A DNA stretch of 64,000 nucleotides from Acidobacteriota bacterium (GCA_021324935.1 JAJPIE010000075.1:62001-126000); one strand, 5' to 3'. Positions 18,146-28,126 are shown, numbered from the stretch's first letter. Notes: a model not told the origin generated them from the sequence alone. Program-made: numbers and translations.

Positions 18146-19576
18146 TTACTTCGCGGACGGCTGATCCGGCTTGGGGGCTTTGTCGCCGATCAGGCGGACT
18201 TTGCCCAGCAGGTCGGACATCTGCATGCCGGAGAGCGCTTCGAAGAGCGCGGGAACTTGTGCCGCGATCTTCGTCACGTCGCCGGTGAGTTTGTACGCGC
18301 CGGCGGCGTCCCCGTTGCCGGTGGAGACGATGGTGACCTTGTCCACCTTGCTGAGCGGCTCGCTCAGCGCGCGAACCACTTCCGGCAGCCCGGTGATGAG
18401 CTTGTCCACGACGGCGGCCTGGTTGTACTCCTGGAAGGCCTCCGCCTTGATGTTCATGGCCTTGGCCTCCGCCTCGCCTTTCTTGAAGATGATCTCGGCT
18501 TCGGCTTCGCCTTGCGCGCGAATGGAAGACGCGCGGCCTTCGGCTTCGACCATCAGACGCTGGCGTTCGGCATTGGCCAGCGTTTCAATGCGCTGGCGTT
18601 CGATTTCCGCCTGCTTGAGGACAGTGGCAATCAGTTCGCGTTCGCGGCGCTCGATTTCGGCTTCCTGCACCTTCACCTGCGCTTCGCGCTCGACCTGCTG
18701 GACGCGCACCTGTTCGGCAACAACGGCCTGCTGCTGCCGGTTGGTTTCGATTTCATATGCCTTGTCGGCTTGCGCCTGGGCCCTCTTGGTGGTCTCGAGG
18801 TAATTGGCTTTCTTGATGTCGAGATCGCGCTCGGCCTCGGCCTGCTTGGCCAGCGACGCGGTTTCTGCGGCGACGCGTTCCTGGTCGGCCTGCGCCTTGG
18901 CGATGGCCGCGGCGCGCGTGGCTTCGGCGCGCTTGATGGCGATGTCGCGATCGGCTTCGGCGGCGGCCACTTCGGCGTCGCGCTTGATGCGCGCGATGTC
19001 CGGGCGGCCCATGTTGGTGATATACTCGTTTTTGTCGCGGACTTCCTTGATGGTGAAGCTCACGACCTCGAGCCCCATCTTGTTCATGTCCGAGGCGCAA
19101 GTGGAGCGCATGCGGTCGCCCACCATCTCCGGCTCCTTCACGATCTGTTCGACCGTGAGCTGTCCGATGATGCCGCGCAAATGCCCTTCCATCACCAGCC
19201 GGATCAGCCCTTCGCGCTGTTCCGGGCGCTTGGTGAGAAATTGCTCGGCGGCGGTGCGGATCGAGACTGGATCCGACTTCACCTTGAGCTGCGCCACCGC
19301 TTCCACGGTGACCGCAACCCCCTGGTTCGTATACAGACTTTGCTGCGGCGCCACGTCGAACGACATCAATTCCAGCGAGAGTTCCTTGCACTGCTCAAAC
19401 ATCGGAATGATGATCGTGCCCGCGCCCTTGATGATGCGCGTGCCGCGCACGCCGTAAATCACCAGTGCTTCGTGCGGCCCGGCTTTCCTTAGCATCTTGG
19501 CAAACGTAATCAAGAGGAAGAGGATCACCAGGACCAAAAGCCCGGCGATGACCCAAACGCTTGAAAATTCGAACAT
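18146..19576 (-). CDS. Flotillin-like SPFH protein
   Basis: A 476-residue flotillin. An N-terminal membrane helix (VWVIAGLLVLVILFLLITFA) is followed by the SPFH/PHB domain and a long Ala/Glu-rich coiled coil with repeated AEA units, then a C-terminal tail typical of the YqiK/FloA/FloT group. These proteins scaffold membrane microdomains. ATG 19576 has AAGGAAGG about 6 bp upstream and was preferred to the ATG six codons earlier. The YqiJ/NfeD-like partner gene is immediately upstream and PspA is downstream, which supports a membrane-integrity role. Confidence 0.93.
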   Translation of the reverse strand: MFEFSSVWVIAGLLVLVILFLLITFAKMLRKAGPHEALVIYGVRGTRIIKGAGTIIIPMFEQCKELSLELMSFDVAPQQSLYTNQGVAVTVEAVAQLKVKSDPVSIRTAAEQFLTKRPEQREGLIRLVMEGHLRGIIGQLTVEQIVKEPEMVGDRMRSTCASDMNKMGLEVVSFTIKEVRDKNEYITNMGRPDIARIKRDAEVAAAEADRDIAIKRAEATRAAAIAKAQADQERVAAETASLAKQAEAERDLDIKKANYLETTKRAQAQADKAYEIETNRQQQAVVAEQVRVQQVEREAQVKVQEAEIERRERELIATVLKQAEIERQRIETLANAERQRLMVEAEGRASSIRAQGEAEAEIIFKKGEAEAKAMNIKAEAFQEYNQAAVVDKLITGLPEVVRALSEPLSKVDKVTIVSTGNGDAAGAYKLTGDVTKIAAQVPALFEALSGMQMSDLLGKVRLIGDKAPKPDQPSAK

Positions 19577-19668
19577 ATAGAACCTTCCTTTCATCCAACC
19601 GGACCTGAATTGCTTCGTACTTCAGTCCGTTAAACTTGCGTAAAGGCACCTGTCGCAGGAGGCGGCCG

Positions 19669-20277
19669 TCATAGTTTCGTGAACTCGTCCCAGCGCTTCA
19701 CGTAGGCAACGCCGTCTTCGTAGCGCGTGATAACGATCTCCGTGCCCTTTGTAAGTGGGCCGCCGTCTTCACTGCGCGCCGCAAGGCTTTTGCGCACGCT
19801 GTTCTGCTCGAAGAGAACCTCGCCGGTGCCCCCCTCGCGGATGGGCATGCTGACGGTGCCAACCGTGCCTTCCAGGCGATAGTCCCAGTCAAGCATGTGC
19901 GCGTCGGTTGCTTGGACGATGCGCGCCATGAAGCGGAAGACCAGCGTCCCGGCAAACAGTCCTCCCAGGGCCGCGAAACCCAACGAAGCCAGCGCAACCA
20001 GATGCGAGTGCTTCGTCAGGATGTAGCCGATGCCGCCGAACCAGGCAAGAAACGCCAGCATCGTGGACACGTTGAACCAGGAAAGGTGCGTGCCGCCTTT
20101 CAACCCCCTCTTCAGGCCGCCTCTCAAGCCGTGCAAGCCCCCGACGTGCTGTCCACCATGAATTGGCAGGTGCATCCGGAACGGCAGGTGCAGATTCAAG
20201 GCGCCCCCGAAGAACGCGATGGCGCTGAGCAAGAAGCCCACCAGAAAGCAGAGCAGATAAAAGTCAGACCACGTCAT
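19669..20277 (-). CDS. NfeD/YqiJ-like membrane protein, flotillin partner
   Basis: A 202-residue protein with membrane helices near 4-26 and two more around 80-125, separated by a Gly/His-rich loop (LPIHGGQHVGGLHGLRGGLKRG), then a C-terminal beta domain (GTVGTVSMPIREGGTGEV) like the OB fold of NfeD/YqiJ. Such proteins are encoded next to flotillins and bind them at the membrane. ATG 20277 has GAGGTG upstream. It lies 92 bp ahead of the flotillin gene. Confidence 0.82.
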   Translation of the reverse strand: MTWSDFYLLCFLVGFLLSAIAFFGGALNLHLPFRMHLPIHGGQHVGGLHGLRGGLKRGLKGGTHLSWFNVSTMLAFLAWFGGIGYILTKHSHLVALASLGFAALGGLFAGTLVFRFMARIVQATDAHMLDWDYRLEGTVGTVSMPIREGGTGEVLFEQNSVRKSLAARSEDGGPLTKGTEIVITRYEDGVAYVKRWDEFTKL

Positions 20278-20351
20278 AGGACACCTCGCGGAGCCACACC
20301 CCGTCCGCTCGAACAAACTGCGTCGCGGATTAATGAGAGAGGTTTCTTAGG

Positions 20352-20858
20352 TTAGTTGTGAGCCGGCGGCGGATGGCCGGTGACGCCGACTGTGGATGGT
20401 TGCAAGACTTCGCTGAGGCGCTCCGCCAGGCCGGGCGTGCGGAGAATTTCGCCCAGCAGCAGGAGCGCGCCGCGCGAGTCGCTGACTTCGGCAATGGCTA
20501 GCAGCGCCTGTTCCAGTGGCGGATCGGCGCTGAATTGGACGGCGCCGGCGTAGAGCCAGGCGTCCACGGTCGAGTCTGTTGTGCGCAAGGGCGACTGCAG
20601 TTCGCGCGAATAGCCTTCCGGGTCGTCCACGAGAAAACCTGGATAGACGCGGAAGAAACGCGCCAGCAATTCACGCGAGGTGTTGGTCATGTGCGGACGG
20701 GTGCCGCTCTCAATCTGCGAAACGTAGGCCTGGCTGAGCCCTTCGCCCAATTCCTGCTTCATGGCTTCCACCAGCTCGGATTGCGTCATGGGACGGCCCA
20801 GACCGCGCAGAGAGCCCTCAATCGCGCGAAGGGAGCGAAGCTTGTCGCCGAGAGTCAT
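20352..20858 (-). CDS. XRE-family helix-turn-helix regulator
   Basis: A 168-residue DNA-binding protein. The N-terminal HTH covers about residues 3-65 (LGDKLRSLRAIEG, MTQSELVEAM, LSQAYVSQIESG). The C-terminal 100 residues are helical and do not match a family I know. It is the first gene of the block that continues with the YqiJ-like and flotillin genes, so it probably controls that block. The AT-rich 160 bp upstream (20859-21019) is a likely promoter region. ATG 20858 was preferred because AGGCGG lies in front of it. Confidence 0.85.
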   Translation of the reverse strand: MTLGDKLRSLRAIEGSLRGLGRPMTQSELVEAMKQELGEGLSQAYVSQIESGTRPHMTNTSRELLARFFRVYPGFLVDDPEGYSRELQSPLRTTDSTVDAWLYAGAVQFSADPPLEQALLAIAEVSDSRGALLLLGEILRTPGLAERLSEVLQPSTVGVTGHPPPAHN

Positions 20859-21019
20859 GGTAGGCCGCCTTTCGAGGAGCAAACCGCATTATTGCGATTT
20901 GCAATTTATATATAGCAATTTGTAATTTGTCAAGCGAAATCAAATCAGGAACTAAGCTCTTTATTTATTATGGATTGCAGACCACCAAGCACATTGCGGA
21001 GCCGAATCGAGGGGAGAAT

Positions 21020-22405
21020 TTACTCGGGCTTGCGGAGGGATTGCAGGTCGATGCAGAGTTGCTGGCACTTTTTGTAGAGGTGGCTGCGTTCGAGGCCGAG
21101 GGCGCGGGCGACGTTGGTCATGTGGAAATTGTGGCGGCGGATTTCGGCGAGCAGCACTTCGCGCTCGAAGGCTTCCGTGCGCTGGAGCAGAGTCCCCTGC
21201 CCTGTTTCGGCAGCGGTGCCCGCGGAAGCAGAGGATTCGCCCCCGGGAAGGACGAGCTTCACGTCATCGATCGTGATGGCGTCTCCCGTCGCAAGCAGGA
21301 CCAGGCGCTCGACGACGTTGCGGAGTTCGCGGACGTTGCCGGGCCAGGAATATTGGCGCAGCGCGGCGATGGCCTCTGGAGCAAAGAGTTTTTCCTTCCA
21401 GGCGTTTTGGGCGGCCACCTGGCGGGCAAAATGGGTCACCAGGTCGGGAAAATCCTCGGGGCGCTCGCGCAAGGGCGGGAGAATCAGCGGGAAAACGTAG
21501 ATGCGGTGGAAAAGGTCGCGGCGGAATTCGTTTTTCTTGACGAGTTCCTCGAGATTGCGGTGTGTGGCCACGATCACCCGCACGTTCACTTTGATGGGCT
21601 TTTCCCCGCCAACGCGTTCCACTTCGCCTTCTTCGAGGACGCGCAAAAGCTTGGCCTGCATGGAGACGGGCATGTCGCCGATCTCGTCGAGGAAGAGCGT
21701 GCCGCCTTCGGCCTGTTCGAATTTGCCGGTGTGGCGGCCGGCGGCTCCGGTGAAGGAGCCCTTTTCGTGACCGAAGAGTTCGGATTCGATAAGTTCGGCG
21801 GGAACGGCCGCGCAATTCAGCGTGATGAATGCGTTTTCGTGGCGCGGCGATTTTTCGTGGATGGCGCGGGCGACGAGTTCCTTGCCCGTCCCGGTTTCGC
21901 CGAGGATGCAGACGCGGGTTTCGCTGGCGGCCACGCGCTCGATCTGCGCGAGGAGCCTTTTCATGGCCGGACCGGAGCCGACCAGTTCGTGTTTGCCCAG
22001 GCGGTGGCGAAGTTCGCGGTTTTCGTCTTCGAGGCGCGAGAGTTTCAGCGCGTTTTCGACGGTGAGCAGCAGCTTATCCGTGCTGAGCGGCTTTTCGAGG
22101 AAGTCGAGTGCGCCTAGCCGCGTGGCTTTCACCGCCATTTCGATATTGGCCTGCCCGGAAATCAGGACGATCGGCGTTTGCACGCCGTTTTTTTTCAACT
22201 CTTCGAGTAATTCCATGCCCGTTTTTCCGGGCATGACCACGTCGGAGAGGATCAAATCAAAGCGTTCCGTTTTCACGAGTTCGGTGGCGCGATTGGCGTT
22301 GTCGCAGACGGTGGCTTCATGGCCGGCCAGGCGGAACGCGCGAGCGAGCGACGCCAGGGTGTTCGGGTCGTCGTCAATCAGTAGTAGATGGGCTTTACGT
22401 GGCAC
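21020..22405 (-). CDS. NtrC/NtrX-type sigma-54-dependent response regulator
   Basis: A 461-residue activator. The receiver has D55 in LILSDVVMPG and lysine in LEKPLS. The AAA+ domain has GETGTGKE, the sigma-54 loop GSFTGA (a Ser for Ala variant of GAFTGA), and FLDEIGDMP. The C-terminal Fis HTH reads MTNVARALGLERSHLYKKCQQL. The GTG at 22405 with AGGA upstream is favoured over a TTG 36 bp earlier. It is the last gene of a five-gene minus-strand operon and follows its kinase by 73 bp. Confidence 0.93.
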   Translation of the reverse strand: MPRKAHLLLIDDDPNTLASLARAFRLAGHEATVCDNANRATELVKTERFDLILSDVVMPGKTGMELLEELKKNGVQTPIVLISGQANIEMAVKATRLGALDFLEKPLSTDKLLLTVENALKLSRLEDENRELRHRLGKHELVGSGPAMKRLLAQIERVAASETRVCILGETGTGKELVARAIHEKSPRHENAFITLNCAAVPAELIESELFGHEKGSFTGAAGRHTGKFEQAEGGTLFLDEIGDMPVSMQAKLLRVLEEGEVERVGGEKPIKVNVRVIVATHRNLEELVKKNEFRRDLFHRIYVFPLILPPLRERPEDFPDLVTHFARQVAAQNAWKEKLFAPEAIAALRQYSWPGNVRELRNVVERLVLLATGDAITIDDVKLVLPGGESSASAGTAAETGQGTLLQRTEAFEREVLLAEIRRHNFHMTNVARALGLERSHLYKKCQQLCIDLQSLRKPE

Positions 22406-22478
22406 AGAGTCCTTTCGTGGCCAGGCCTGAGCCGCAGCCAAAAAAGCGCCCTCTTCAGAAATCGCCCGCTACCAAAGC

Positions 22479-24338
22479 CTAGTCCGAGGCGGTGGCGGCG
22501 CGTTCGGAAAGTGGTTCCGTCGGCGGCGCGTCCTTTTTCGGTTTGAGCGCGGCGTCGCTCTGGCGCTTGGGCAGTTCGATGCGGAACGTCGTGCCGTGGC
22601 CCTCTTCGCTGGAGACGGAGATGGTGCCGTGATGGTCGCTGACGACGGATTGCACAATGGCGAGGCCAAGGCCGGTGCCCTGCTGCTTAGTGGTGTAGTA
22701 GGGCGTGAACAGGCGCGAGCACTCTTCGGGCGTGAGGCCCTTGCCGGTGTCGGAGACTTCGACGCGCACGATTTCACCGGCATCGCTGCTGCGCAGGGAG
22801 AGAGTGCCGCCCGCGGGCATGGCATCCAAGGCGTTGAGCACGAGATTCTGAAACGCTTTGTGGAGCAGATCCGGGTCCGCTTCGATTTCCGGCAACGATT
22901 CATTGAGGAAATATTCGGTGGTGATGGGCGGCTTGCCGACGGCGGTAAATTGCGGCTCAAACAGGCGGATGGCATCGCGCAGGGTTTCGTTCACGCTGAC
23001 CTTGGAGAATTCCGGCGTGGGCATTTTCGAGAAATCGCTAAAGCGGCCGACGATGGTGTTGAGATTGGAGAGTTCCGCCTTCAGCGTCGCGGTGGCCTCG
23101 CTGAAAACCTCCTGAAACTGTTGCGGGCCGAGCTGCCGGGCGCGCTGCAGATTTTCGACGGTGATTTGCAACGGGAAAAGAGGATTGCGCAGCTCGTGAG
23201 CCAGGCGGCGGGCGAGTTCGCGCCAGGCGGCGACGCGCTCGGTCTGGACCAGCTTCTCTTTTTGCGCGGCCAGCGTGCCCGTCATCTCATTGAAGGCGTG
23301 GGCGAGTTGCCCGATTTCGTCGCCTCCCCGCACGTCAATCTTCGTGTCCCAACGGCCGGAGGCGACGTCCCGCGCCGCGTCGGCGAGTTCCTCGACCGGC
23401 CGCGTGATGCGGCGGGAAACCCACCAACTGACCAGCAAGCCGATGAAAATCGCGGCCAGCGCCACGACAGCGGCGATTTTTAGAATTTCGCGCTGGAGCA
23501 AAACCAATTCGCGAGCGGAGCTGCCAAGGAGCAATACTCCGAGCAGCTCGCCGCTGCGGCCCTTGAGCGGAGTGGCGTGAAAGGCTTCCGCGCTGGCCGG
23601 GTCGTTGTTCCAGGAGATGGTTTTCGTCGTGTCCTGGGGATGCTTTTGAATCTGCTCGATCAGGCTTTCGAACGATTCTCCCTGCGAGACTGGGCCGTTG
23701 GCGTCGGTCAAGGAAATGGCGTTGAAGCTCGAGTCGAGATTGCTATAGAGCAGGGCGCGCATGCCGGGAGGAAGCTCCAGCGTAGCCAGGAAGTTTTTGT
23801 CGAGGCGGCGGCCACCGATGATGTAGATGGTCTTGTCTCCAACGGTCTGGGTGCGAACCGCAGTCAGCGAAAGTGCGACACCATCGGGCAACTCCTCGCG
23901 CTTGAGGAACGCGCCGGTCGAATCCCAGGACTTGCTGGCGGTGACCCAATCGTTTTTGTACCCGACGCGCGCGGGATACTGCGCGGAAGAAATCAATGTG
24001 CCGTCGGAATTGACGAACTCAACAAAATCGAGGCCGTGGCTCTGCGCGGCGCCGTTGGCGTCATGCAGGTAGAGCGAGGCATCGGCGTTTGGCCGGGACA
24101 GATCGAGAACCATGCGCAGCGTGACTTCCGCGTTGGCGATGTTTTCCACCTGCTGCACCACCATTTCACCGCGTTGCTCGAACTCCTTCTTGAATTGCAC
24201 CTCCAGAGCCTGCGTGCGTTGCGCATCCATCTGCTCGAAAGCTCGCTGTGTGTAGTGGGTGACGCCGTAGGCGACGAGCGAAACCGAGGCAAGCACGGTG
24301 ATCAGAAAAATCAGAAAGACTTTTGTGCGGAAGGTCAT
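22479..24338 (-). CDS. NtrY-like sensor histidine kinase
   Basis: A 619-residue membrane kinase. Transmembrane helices at about 7-27 and 286-306 enclose a large periplasmic sensor of about 255 residues. HAMP (about 305-358) and HisKA with H381 in RRLAHELRNPLFPLQ follow, then an ATPase domain with NLVLNALDAMP, VSDTGKG and GTGLGLAI. The ATG at 24338 overlaps the stop of the solute-binding-protein gene (ATGA), indicating translational coupling. The neighbouring regulator is its probable target. Confidence 0.93.
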   Translation of the reverse strand: MTFRTKVFLIFLITVLASVSLVAYGVTHYTQRAFEQMDAQRTQALEVQFKKEFEQRGEMVVQQVENIANAEVTLRMVLDLSRPNADASLYLHDANGAAQSHGLDFVEFVNSDGTLISSAQYPARVGYKNDWVTASKSWDSTGAFLKREELPDGVALSLTAVRTQTVGDKTIYIIGGRRLDKNFLATLELPPGMRALLYSNLDSSFNAISLTDANGPVSQGESFESLIEQIQKHPQDTTKTISWNNDPASAEAFHATPLKGRSGELLGVLLLGSSARELVLLQREILKIAAVVALAAIFIGLLVSWWVSRRITRPVEELADAARDVASGRWDTKIDVRGGDEIGQLAHAFNEMTGTLAAQKEKLVQTERVAAWRELARRLAHELRNPLFPLQITVENLQRARQLGPQQFQEVFSEATATLKAELSNLNTIVGRFSDFSKMPTPEFSKVSVNETLRDAIRLFEPQFTAVGKPPITTEYFLNESLPEIEADPDLLHKAFQNLVLNALDAMPAGGTLSLRSSDAGEIVRVEVSDTGKGLTPEECSRLFTPYYTTKQQGTGLGLAIVQSVVSDHHGTISVSSEEGHGTTFRIELPKRQSDAALKPKKDAPPTEPLSERAATASD

Positions 24339-25870
24339 TGGTTTGCTCCCGGAGTGCGGGCGGGCATATTTTCCTTTTGCGTGCTGCCGGCCGCTTTGCC
24401 CGAAGATGTATCTTCCGCTTCCAGCCAGACATCGGCGAGACGCCAATCGCCCCAAGGCGACCCGTTCCAATTATGGACGTTGGCGCGGAGGCCGACATAT
24501 TCCGGCAGCACGACCAGCGGCAGAATACGGTGTTCCTCGAGCAGGCGGCGCTCTTGCGCAAAAAGTTGTTCCGGATCTGCCGCGTTTGCGCCCAGATCGC
24601 TGCCATCCGGCATCTGCCGCAGCAGGGTTTCCAGTTCCGTGCGCGGCGAAAGCGAATCGTAGTGCCACGCAAAAAGATGCAGGCCATCGGAAGGAGCCGC
24701 GGTGTTGTTCGCGCTTCCCACGCCCGCCACTTGCACCAATAGATTTGCCTGCCGCGCATTCACGGCCACGCGTTCCCCCATCAGCTTGAACAGGTCGCCC
24801 GGAGCGTCCACATGCAGGCGCAACGCCTGCTCCGCGCCCGCAACGCCCGCGGGGAACGACGCACGAAGTTCCTTGGCGCGTGGCAGGTTCATGGGACTCT
24901 CAAAGAGAAAAGCATATCCCGTTAGCCACTGCGGCAAAAGGGCGGCGGCAAGTTGTGCTTGCCTTTGTAGCAACACATTGGCCATGGTGTCTCGATCGAT
25001 GGCCAGCCAGAGCGCTTCGTGCAGCGAATCGGAAGCGGGGGCGGCAAGGGCATCGTCGAAGCGGAGCGCGACCAGGACGAGCGGTGCGGAATTCCAAATG
25101 CGCAGGCCCTCTTCGCGGCCCTTGCGGACGAGGTCGGGGGTAATTTCAGCGATCTCTGCCCTGTTGACCTGCAGATCGAGCAACTGGCGCAGGGCGGGCT
25201 CGCCCAGGGTGACTTCCACAACATCGACGAAAGGGCGGCCGGCCCAGCAGTTTTCATTGGCTAGCAGTTTGATTCTGGCGGGCTTGGTAGCCAGCGGATT
25301 CGCTTCCGCCGGCGCCTCGGGCACCGCTTCAGCCACAAGAAATGGACCTGTGCCGAGCAGCTTGCCGTCGAGCTGCGCGCGAAAAATAAAGTCGTTGCCG
25401 GAGGCGAGCTGTTCGAGAATATCCGGCGCCGGCTGAAGAGAGTGAATCGTGAGGCCGGCCTCCGTTGCCGCGATTTCGAAATTCTTGCCAGAGGTGGATT
25501 GCAAAGCGGCGGCGGCCAGCGCAGGCGTCAACGCCGAGCCGTCGGAAAAGTGCACGCCGGCACGCAGCTTGAAATGCCACGTCTTGAAGGTAGCGTCGTG
25601 TGTCCACTCGGTGGCAAGCGCGGGCTGAAATTGGCCATAATCGTTGAGAGTCACCAGCCGGTCGTAGACGAGGCTGGCAATTTTCCGGCTGTCGGAGGAA
25701 TTGAGAGAGCCGGGCGTCCATTCGCGGGGATCAAGCGAGATTCTGGAAGAACGGAGCTTGACGCGCAGGGTTCCACCGAAGCGCGGAGGCGCGGCTTGAA
25801 GCGCGGCGGCCGCAACGAGAGCCAACGCGGCGCTAATCGCCGCACGCAAGACTGATTTTATAGACCTCAT
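24335..25870 (-). CDS. ABC-type solute-binding protein, family 5 (peptide/nickel type)
   Basis: A 511-residue periplasmic binding protein with a Sec signal peptide ending near LQAAPPR and no lipobox. Family 5 features: FGGTLRVKL, ASLVYDRLVTLNDYGQFQPALATEW, FKLRAGVHFSDGSALT, and LWLAIDRDTMANVLL. No permease or ATPase gene is nearby. It overlaps the next gene (the kinase) by 4 bp and the preceding gene by 38 bp, so it appears to work with the kinase, for example as a ligand-presenting partner, rather than in transport. That role is inference. Confidence 0.83.
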   Translation of the reverse strand: MRSIKSVLRAAISAALALVAAAALQAAPPRFGGTLRVKLRSSRISLDPREWTPGSLNSSDSRKIASLVYDRLVTLNDYGQFQPALATEWTHDATFKTWHFKLRAGVHFSDGSALTPALAAAALQSTSGKNFEIAATEAGLTIHSLQPAPDILEQLASGNDFIFRAQLDGKLLGTGPFLVAEAVPEAPAEANPLATKPARIKLLANENCWAGRPFVDVVEVTLGEPALRQLLDLQVNRAEIAEITPDLVRKGREEGLRIWNSAPLVLVALRFDDALAAPASDSLHEALWLAIDRDTMANVLLQRQAQLAAALLPQWLTGYAFLFESPMNLPRAKELRASFPAGVAGAEQALRLHVDAPGDLFKLMGERVAVNARQANLLVQVAGVGSANNTAAPSDGLHLFAWHYDSLSPRTELETLLRQMPDGSDLGANAADPEQLFAQERRLLEEHRILPLVVLPEYVGLRANVHNWNGSPWGDWRLADVWLEAEDTSSGKAAGSTQKENMPARTPGANQ

Positions 25871-26894
25871 AATTTCCTGTGCTCAGATTCCGGACCATGA
25901 GCAACGCGCCGCCGGAGTTTTGTTCGGGAGAAAAGTTCAGGACCGGCCCGGGAAATTCGCTGGTGAGCGTGGCGCTGCTACTCTGCGTGGCACCGTCCGG
26001 GGCAAGGCGAAGGACGGCGCGCGCCGTTGGTTCGCCGCCGGGATCGGATATGGTCCAGTTGGCGTCTCCACAGGGAGAAGTCAGCACGGCATCGGCGGGC
26101 CAAGCGGAATCCCCGGGCATATTGAATTTTTCCGTGCGACATTTCGCTTCTACTGCAGAATTCCAGGAAAAATCGCAGGTCTTCCCCCAGAGCCGAGCCG
26201 AGGATTGGCTGCCGTGGAAAACGAGTTCGCCGTGGGGATCGCGCGTCGGCTTGAGGCCGGCGACGTTCAGCGGCAAAGTCTGCTGTATCTGCCCCATGGG
26301 ATCGAGGCGAACGGCAACCACGTCGAAATTTTTGTAGAGCAAGATAGCGAGGTAGGTCTCCTCGCCGTCGGAGAACCAGGCCGCGTCGAGGATACGGTCG
26401 GAGCTTTCGTAGAGGAGCTGGCGCTTGAGCCGCACAGGTGCAACCCGCAATTCGGCGGGCGGCAGCAGACTTCGCGGTAAGGCCACGATGCGAACTTCGT
26501 CGCGATCACCGACATGCGTTTTGGCTGTGAGAACGACTTCGGAGGGAGTTTCGGCAGCATAAACTGCGAGGGCGGGCGCGCCGGCCTCGTCGCTGAGCTG
26601 CAACGCGCGGCGGTCGAAGGCGTCGCGAAGGGAATCCTGCCATCGCGTTCCTTCTCCCTCGGCCCAATTTCCTTGCGGATGCCATTCGAACCGCAGCGGA
26701 CCGTGGAGGCCGGGAATAGCGGCGACGCGTTCGGCGAGTCTGCGCGCGGTTTCTTTGAGAGCGGCGTCGCTATCGGCAAAAACAAAAGTTCTGGGCGGAT
26801 TGATCGCCGCAAAAAGGCCGATCAAGAGAAAGAGTCCCAGAAAACCGGGATAAACCCATCGGTTGTGCCGGGAGAATTCTGACGATGAATCCAC
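25833..26894 (-). CDS. Membrane-anchored protein of unknown function
   Basis: A 353-residue protein with one N-terminal membrane helix (VYPGFLGLFLLIGLFAAIN) and a large exported part rich in beta strands. That part has propeller-like short repeats (RILDAAWFSDGEETYLAILLYKNFDVVAVRLDPMG). No family recognised. It lies in the operon before the solute-binding protein and overlaps it by 38 bp, so the two are surely co-expressed. An extracytoplasmic sensing or scaffold role with the downstream kinase is possible. Confidence 0.75.
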   Translation of the reverse strand: MDSSSEFSRHNRWVYPGFLGLFLLIGLFAAINPPRTFVFADSDAALKETARRLAERVAAIPGLHGPLRFEWHPQGNWAEGEGTRWQDSLRDAFDRRALQLSDEAGAPALAVYAAETPSEVVLTAKTHVGDRDEVRIVALPRSLLPPAELRVAPVRLKRQLLYESSDRILDAAWFSDGEETYLAILLYKNFDVVAVRLDPMGQIQQTLPLNVAGLKPTRDPHGELVFHGSQSSARLWGKTCDFSWNSAVEAKCRTEKFNMPGDSAWPADAVLTSPCGDANWTISDPGGEPTARAVLRLAPDGATQSSSATLTSEFPGPVLNFSPEQNSGGALLMVRNLSTGNYEVYKISLACGD

Positions 26895-26929
26895 GCTCGC
26901 TCCGCCGCGCGACGCCGCTCCATTCCTTT

Positions 26930-28057
26930 TCAGTGCGTCCGGTAATCCTTGTAAAGATCGAGATGATTGAGCATCCGGATCATGATCTGGGTATAGGCCA
27001 GATATTCCGAGAGGCTTTCGTCGGAAACGTCGTGGAGAGAATGGCGGCGCGCCTGGCGGATGGTTTCGAAGTCATCCGCGGTAAGCGTGGCGACGGCGGC
27101 ATTTTGAAACGCCGTGTGATCGGCGATGCCATAGATCGGTTCGGCCTCCGCCACCGCTTTGGCGAGTTCGTCCTGAGTCGCTTTTTTCTCTCGCATCTCG
27201 CGGTCAAACTCCGCTCCTCGGGTGCTCATCACCTGGTCGAATTCCTTTCGAGTGTGCGGCAGGGCGGCGATGATTTGCAGGACCTGCTCGCGCGTCCATT
27301 TGGGGCTGGCGAGGCCGGACGCTTCCGGCGGGTCATATTTCATCACCGCTTGAATGTCGTTGCGGCGGTAGTCTTCCTGGATTTCAGCCGTCCCCTTCCA
27401 GGTGCTTAGCGTTCGAAAGGCTGGCTCGGTCATCTGCTCGGCAAGAAGGTGAGCGGCAGCTGCGCGCACGAAGGGCTGCTCCGCCTGCAATTTGGCGATC
27501 AAGGCTTCGCTGGCCTTTTGCGGATCCATGCTGCCGTAGAGAAACAACGCCGCGGTGTCCGAGTCGAGGTCGAGCGAATGTTCGGAAATGTGGACGACCG
27601 CGTTGGGATAAAGAAGCAGTTTGGCGGCAAGCGATTGGATCTCGACGCCGCGCTGGCCGAGTTCCAGCGCCAGCGAGAGGTAATTCGCGGGATCGGTCTC
27701 CTGAAAATCGGTCTGCACCAGGGCGTCCTTGATGAGATTGAGCGAATCCGGCGATTTATCGAGCTGGAAGAGGAAGGAAGCCGCGTCGAACTGAAAGATG
27801 TGGTCGGTCTTTTCGGAGCCGAGCATGTCTTTGAGGCAACCGACGGCGCCGTTTCCCGAGGATTGGACCTGCTTCCAGTAGTCGTCGATTTCCTTCGTTT
27901 TGGCTTCAATTTGCGTTTCGGTGAGCTGCGCCACGTGGAAGCCGTACACTTTTTCTTTCTGCGCGCGCAAATCCGCACAAGACGGACCGTCGGCCCGCGC
28001 CACTCCCGCGCCCACCGCTAAACTGCAAAACGCCAAAGCCGCCGCAAAGCCCCGCAA
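26930..28057 (-). CDS. Secreted protein of unknown function, first gene of the sensor operon
   Basis: A 375-residue exported protein. The signal peptide is FAAALAFCSLAVGAGVARA. The mature part is helical with charged repeats, perhaps HEAT-like (AAAHLLAEQMTEPAF, ALVQTDFQETDPANYLSLALELG). The start is a TTG, but GGAGGTG lies 6 bp in front of it, which decides the start strongly. It is first in the operon that continues through the binding protein, kinase and regulator. It is divergent from the amidohydrolase gene, with only 69 bp between starts. Confidence 0.75.
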   Translation of the reverse strand: MRGFAAALAFCSLAVGAGVARADGPSCADLRAQKEKVYGFHVAQLTETQIEAKTKEIDDYWKQVQSSGNGAVGCLKDMLGSEKTDHIFQFDAASFLFQLDKSPDSLNLIKDALVQTDFQETDPANYLSLALELGQRGVEIQSLAAKLLLYPNAVVHISEHSLDLDSDTAALFLYGSMDPQKASEALIAKLQAEQPFVRAAAAHLLAEQMTEPAFRTLSTWKGTAEIQEDYRRNDIQAVMKYDPPEASGLASPKWTREQVLQIIAALPHTRKEFDQVMSTRGAEFDREMREKKATQDELAKAVAEAEPIYGIADHTAFQNAAVATLTADDFETIRQARRHSLHDVSDESLSEYLAYTQIMIRMLNHLDLYKDYRTH

Positions 28058-28126
28058 AATTCACCTCCGGGACATCTTCTAGATGCTACCATCCTTCGTG
28101 CCACTCACCCCGGTTGGGGCTACTTC

